Positions 60,909 to 64,000 of a DNA stretch of 64,000 bases are shown here, piece after piece. This stretch comes from Streptomyces sp. L2 (GTDB taxonomy: Bacteria; Actinomycetota; Actinomycetes; Streptomycetales; Streptomycetaceae), in assembly GCF_004124325.1 (NCBI RefSeq), contig NZ_QBDT01000001.1, positions 3,534,001 to 3,598,000 of the forward strand, given 5' to 3'. Numbering within the stretch: position 1 is the first letter of the stretch; every line of letters starts with the position of its first letter. The notes beneath the pieces were generated by a model that was not told where the DNA came from, made no database searches, and worked only from the letters and a program-made list of their open reading frames with translations. The position numbers and the translations under genes were made by a program.

Positions 60909-61439
60909 TTACTCCCCGTCTTCCTCGGGCTTCTCCGCGTCGTTGATCTCCTCTTCCAGGCCCAGCTGCTCCGCCAGCCACTTGTCGAACTCGATCGCGG
61001 CCCGCACCCAGCTGACCGTGGAGGAGACGAAGTGGTTGAGGTCGACGCCGGTGCCGATCAGCATCTGGGCCTCGCCGATGAGGCGGACGGTGCCGTCGTC
61101 GTGGGTGTGGGTGTACACCTTGGGCCACAGGGTGCGGCGGTTCCAGTCGTCGACGGACTCCAGCAGCTGCTGCTTCTCGCCGATCTGGTGGGGGCGGTCG
61201 TAGAAGGTCCGCACGGAGAAGACCGACTGCTCGGCCTCCCCGCGGAACATGAAGTACGTGCGGAACTGCTCCCACGGCGCCGCGAGGTCACCCTCTTCGT
61301 CGACGACGTACTTCAGCTCCATCTGGTCGAGGAGCTGCTTCACGAGATCCTGATCCGGGACGACGGGGCCCCCCGGTCCTTGGGGCTGCGGTTCGGGCTG
61401 GCCCCCGAAGTTTGGGATCGAGGACGGGTCGATGCTCAC
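60909..61439 (-). CDS. YbjN domain-containing protein
   Basis: 176 aa from GTG 61439 with AAGGGAA upstream. VKQLLDQMELKYVVDEEGDLAAPWEQFRTYFMFRG (about 32-66), RPHQIGEKQQLLESVDDWNRRTLWPKVYTHTHDDGTVRLIGEAQMLI and VSSTVSWVRAAIEFDKWLAEQLGLEEE in outline match the YbjN/type III chaperone-like fold. The family is general in actinobacteria and its role is unknown. The acidic C-terminal tail is conserved in Streptomyces. It ends at a strong terminator. Confidence 0.88.
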   Translation of the reverse strand: MSIDPSSIPNFGGQPEPQPQGPGGPVVPDQDLVKQLLDQMELKYVVDEEGDLAAPWEQFRTYFMFRGEAEQSVFSVRTFYDRPHQIGEKQQLLESVDDWNRRTLWPKVYTHTHDDGTVRLIGEAQMLIGTGVDLNHFVSSTVSWVRAAIEFDKWLAEQLGLEEEINDAEKPEEDGE

Positions 61440-61568
61440 CGTGTAATTCCCTTCATGCGGATTCCGCCATCCTCTCCCATGCGGGGAGGGGGGGTGCAAG
61501 CCCCGACGGACCTTGTCAGCCGTGGGCTGACAGGGACGGGCGGGGCTGCCCCGGGGGACGATGCGCCC

Positions 61569-61682
61569 GTGCGCGTACGCAGAGAGGTGCGGTGGTTGCT
61601 GTGGGCCCTGTGGCTGTGCTGCCTGGTGTTCGACCTGTGGGCCTTCCGGGTGCTGTACCTGCTCTACACGAGTGACACCTGA
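61569..61682 (+). CDS. Very small membrane protein
   Basis: 37 aa from GTG 61569: RVRREVRWLLWALWLCC, then LVFDLWAFRVLYLLYTSD. One hydrophobic helix of about 24 residues with basic residues at the N-terminus, followed closely by a perfect hairpin terminator. The upstream GGGGGACG could serve as a ribosome-binding site. It is too short to assign a family; the terminator and Trp-rich helix argue that it is real. Confidence 0.5.
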   Translation: MRVRREVRWLLWALWLCCLVFDLWAFRVLYLLYTSDT

Positions 61683-61695
61683 GCCGACGCCAAAA

Positions 61696-61718
61696 CCCCG
61701 GCGCGGGTCGCGCCGGGG
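61696..61718. terminator. Hairpin between the small membrane ORF and clpB
   Basis: CCCCGGCGCG (61696-61705) and CGCGCCGGGG (61709-61718), perfect 10-bp stem, 3-nt loop, preceded by AAAA (so a T-run on the minus strand). The T-run fits termination of clpB on the minus strand, and the stem would also stop plus-strand transcription. Confidence 0.85.
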
Positions 61719-61725
61719 TCTCGGG

Positions 61726-61785
61726 GCCGGGTGTATGGCCGCGGAGCCGGGTGTATGGCCGCGGAGCCGGGTGTATGGCCGCGGG
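61726..61785. repeat. 20-bp tandem repeat, three copies
   Basis: GCCGGGTGTATGGCCGCGGA occurs at 61726, 61746 and 61766 (last base G in the third), between the terminator and the clpB stop codon at 61792. Confidence 0.9.
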
Positions 61786-61791
61786 GCCCCG

Positions 61792-64000
61792 CTACAGCGT
61801 CTTGCCCGTCGCCGGGCCGACGAGCAGGCCCTCGCCGAAGCGGTCCACCCGGACCGTGTCGCCGTCCTTGATCTCGCCGGAGAGGATCTCCTTGGCGAGC
61901 CGGTCGCCGATGGCGGTCTGGACGAGCCGGCGCAGCGGGCGGGCGCCGTAGGCCGGGTCCATGCCCTCCTCGGCGAGCCAGGCCAGGGCGTCGGGGGTGA
62001 CGTCGAGGGTGAGGCGGCGTTCGGCGAGCCGGGCCGCCAGGCGGTCGATCTGCAGGCGCGCGATCCGGGCCAGCTCCTCCTTGCTGAGCGCGGTGAAGAC
62101 GACCAGGTCGTCCAGGCGGTTGAGGAACTCCGGCTTGAAGGAGGTCCGAACGGCCTGCAGCACCTGTGCCTTCTTCTCCTCCTCGCCGAGGACCGGGTCG
62201 ACCAGGTACTGGCTGCCCAAGTTGGAGGTGAGCACCAGGATGGTGTTGCGGAAGTCGACCGTGCGGCCCTGACCGTCCGTCAGGCGGCCGTCGTCCAGCA
62301 CCTGGAGGAGGATGTCGAAGACCTCCGGGTGCGCCTTCTCCACCTCGTCCAGCAGGACCACGGTGTACGGCCGCCTGCGCACCGCCTCGGTCAGCTGGCC
62401 GCCCTCCTCGTAGCCGACGTATCCGGGCGGGGCGCCGACCAGGCGGGCCACGCTGTGCTTCTCGCCGTACTCGGACATGTCGATGCGGACCATGGCCCGC
62501 TCGTCGTCGAAGAGGAAGTCGGCGAGGGCCTTGGCCAGTTCGGTCTTGCCGACACCGGTCGGGCCGAGGAAGAGGAAGGAGCCGGTGGGGCGGTCGGGGT
62601 CGGCGATGCCCGCGCGGGAGCGCCGTACGGCGTCGGAGACGGCCCGCACGGCCTCGGTCTGGCCGATGAGCCGCTTGCCCAGCTCGTCCTCCATGCGCAG
62701 CAGCTTCTGCGTCTCGCCCTCCATCAGGCGCCCGGCGGGGATGCCGGTCCAGGCGGCGACGACGTCGGCGATGTCGTCGGAGCCGACCTCCTCCTTGACC
62801 ATGGTGTCCTTGGCGACCTCTTCCTCTGCTTCGGAGGCGGCCTCCAGTTCCTTCTCCAGCTGCGGGATCTCGCCGTAGAGCAGCTTGGCGGCGGTGTCGA
62901 AGTCGCCGTCGCGCTGGGCGCGTTCGGCCTGGCCGCGCAGGTCGTCGAGCTTCTCCTTGAGTTCACCGACCCGGTTGAGGGACTGCTTCTCCTTCTCCCA
63001 GCGGGCGGTGAGGCCGCGCAGCTCCTCCTCCTTGTCGGCGAGGTCGCGGCGCAGCTTGTCCAGGCGGGCGACGGAGGCCGGGTCGGTCTCCTTGGCGATC
63101 GCCAGCTCCTCCATCTTCAGCCGGTCCACGGAGCGCTGGAGTTCGTCGATCTCGACGGGCGAGGAGTCGATCTCCATGCGGAGCCGGGAGGCGGCCTCGT
63201 CGACGAGGTCGATGGCCTTGTCGGGCAGGAAGCGGGAGGTGATGTAGCGGTCGGAGAGGGTGGCGGCGGCGACCAGGGCGCTGTCGGCGATCTGCACCTT
63301 GTGGTGGGCCTCGTAGCGGCCCTTCAGACCGCGGAGGATCGCGATCGTGTCCTCGACGGTCGGCTCGGCGACCAGGACCTGCTGGAAGCGGCGCTCCAGC
63401 GCGGGGTCCTTCTCGATCCGCTCGCGGTACTCGTCCAGGGTGGTGGCGCCGACCATGCGCAGCTCGCCGCGGGCCAGCATGGGCTTGAGCATGTTGCCGG
63501 CGTCCATGGCGGAGTCGCCGCCCGCGCCGGCGCCGACGACGGTGTGCAGCTCGTCGATGAAGGTGATGATCTGCCCGTCGGAGTCCTTGATCTCGGCGAG
63601 GACGGCCTTGAGCCGCTCCTCGAACTCGCCGCGGTACTTGGCGCCGGCCACCATCGCGCCCAGGTCGAGCGCGACCAGCCGCTTGTCCTTCAGCGACTCG
63701 GGCACGTCGCCCTTGACGATGCGCTGGGCGAGCCCCTCGACGACGGCGGTCTTGCCGACGCCGGGCTCGCCGATGAGGACGGGGTTGTTCTTCGTACGGC
63801 GGCTGAGCACCTGCACGACCCGGCGGATCTCCTGGTCCCGGCCGATGACCGGGTCCAGCCTGCCCTCGCGGGCGGCGGCGGTGAAGTCGGTACCGAACTT
63901 CTCCAGGGCCTTGTACTGGCCCTCGGGGTCGGCGGTGGTCACGCGGCGTCCTCCCCTGGCCTTGGTGAAGGCCTCCTGCAGCTTCTTCGCGTCGGCGCCC
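61792..64000 (-). CDS. clpB: ATP-dependent chaperone ClpB (5' end outside the window)
   Basis: 735 residues are visible; the frame continues past position 64000, so the N-terminal Clp-N domain is off the window. AAA+ module 1 has Walker [36 protein letters not shown], then the ClpB-specific coiled-coil M domain ([28 protein letters not shown] heptads, about 240 residues after module 1 start); module 2 has Walker [20 protein letters not shown] and [38 protein letters not shown]. ClpB resolubilises aggregates with DnaK. An internal in-frame start is annotated separately. Its promoter, normally under HspR, is outside the window. Confidence 0.95.
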   Translation of the reverse strand, partial: GADAKKLQEAFTKARGGRRVTTADPEGQYKALEKFGTDFTAAAREGRLDPVIGRDQEIRRVVQVLSRRTKNNPVLIGEPGVGKTAVVEGLAQRIVKGDVPESLKDKRLVALDLGAMVAGAKYRGEFEERLKAVLAEIKDSDGQIITFIDELHTVVGAGAGGDSAMDAGNMLKPMLARGELRMVGATTLDEYRERIEKDPALERRFQQVLVAEPTVEDTIAILRGLKGRYEAHHKVQIADSALVAAATLSDRYITSRFLPDKAIDLVDEAASRLRMEIDSSPVEIDELQRSVDRLKMEELAIAKETDPASVARLDKLRRDLADKEEELRGLTARWEKEKQSLNRVGELKEKLDDLRGQAERAQRDGDFDTAAKLLYGEIPQLEKELEAASEAEEEVAKDTMVKEEVGSDDIADVVAAWTGIPAGRLMEGETQKLLRMEDELGKRLIGQTEAVRAVSDAVRRSRAGIADPDRPTGSFLFLGPTGVGKTELAKALADFLFDDERAMVRIDMSEYGEKHSVARLVGAPPGYVGYEEGGQLTEAVRRRPYTVVLLDEVEKAHPEVFDILLQVLDDGRLTDGQGRTVDFRNTILVLTSNLGSQYLVDPVLGEEEKKAQVLQAVRTSFKPEFLNRLDDLVVFTALSKEELARIARLQIDRLAARLAERRLTLDVTPDALAWLAEEGMDPAYGARPLRRLVQTAIGDRLAKEILSGEIKDGDTVRVDRFGEGLLVGPATGKTL
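63940..63955 (-). promoter_or_regulatory. clpB: Candidate internal translation start of clpB (GTG 63942)
   Basis: GTG 63942 is in the clpB frame and is preceded by AGGGGAGGACGCCGC on the minus strand, a near-perfect Shine-Dalgarno at 7-nt spacing. The product would start [17 protein letters not shown], which aligns with E. coli ClpB Val149 (VNDQGAEDQRQALKKY), the known second start that yields the N-domain-less ClpB80. Confidence 0.7.

Overview
The window is a very high-GC actinobacterial chromosome segment that is almost certainly from Streptomyces. The evidence is strong third-position GC bias, frequent GTG starts, a SigE-type ECF sigma factor, two XRE/DUF5753 regulator modules with DUF397 or DUF6879 partners, a single in-frame TTA codon, and the gene order asd-lysC ... 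recR-ybaB ... purA ... fbaA-pyrE ... clpB. From memory this order resembles the SCO3614-SCO3661 stretch of S. coelicolor; no alignment was run. I saw no tRNA, rRNA, CRISPR array or intact transposon.

Layout. 0.07-6.3 kb: a winged-helix DNA-binding protein, a TrmO-like tRNA methyltransferase, a nuclease of the phosphorothioate-DNA-binding SprMcrA type, a permease pair (DUF318/TIGR03943) and a large RCK/TrkA-N channel-like protein carrying the TTA codon. 6.6-12.3 kb: an S9 peptidase, a methyltransferase, SURF1, and an ECF sigma factor with a membrane partner. 12.8-17.4 kb: housekeeping block asd-lysC (with a nested beta-subunit start), a small membrane protein, DUF5063-recR, ybaB. 17.6-27.6 kb: SLATT protein, membrane Ser/Thr kinase, class III aminotransferase, GntR regulator overlapping a GT2-plus-membrane glycosyltransferase, and small hypotheticals. 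27.6-28.5 kb: a non-coding region built of three concentric inverted repeats. 28.5-36.6 kb: a Tat-exported 5'-nucleotidase followed by an accessory-looking stretch with two XRE modules and small enzymes. 36.6-46.2 kb: purA, a diacylglycerol-kinase-like protein, MarR plus ABC exporter, Uma2 protein, cytochrome P450 and a NarL-type two-component system. 46.9-50.9 kb: a tryptophan-to-anthranilate (kynurenine) gene set and DUF3151. 51.4-64 kb: fbaA, pyrE, aldose epimerase, SRPBCC protein, membrane spermidine-synthase-like protein, DUF2617, a Cys/Gly-repeat protein, wHTH, STAS protein, aminotransferase, a pseudogene carrying an IS605-type remnant, YbjN protein and clpB (cut by the window edge).

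Unusual features concentrate between genes. Nearly every gap over 300 bp contains a different minisatellite (units of 20, 22, 24/25, 47, 66, 71 and 76 bp). A composite dispersed repeat, whose hallmark is GCGCGGGGAACTGCGCGA, occurs eight times at four loci. Other items of note are a YbhB/YbcL pseudogene split by a 292-bp IS200/IS605 remnant that keeps the TnpB C-terminus and the hairpin right end (possible omega-RNA relic), helically phased direct repeats in front of one XRE module, and internal translation starts in lysC and clpB.
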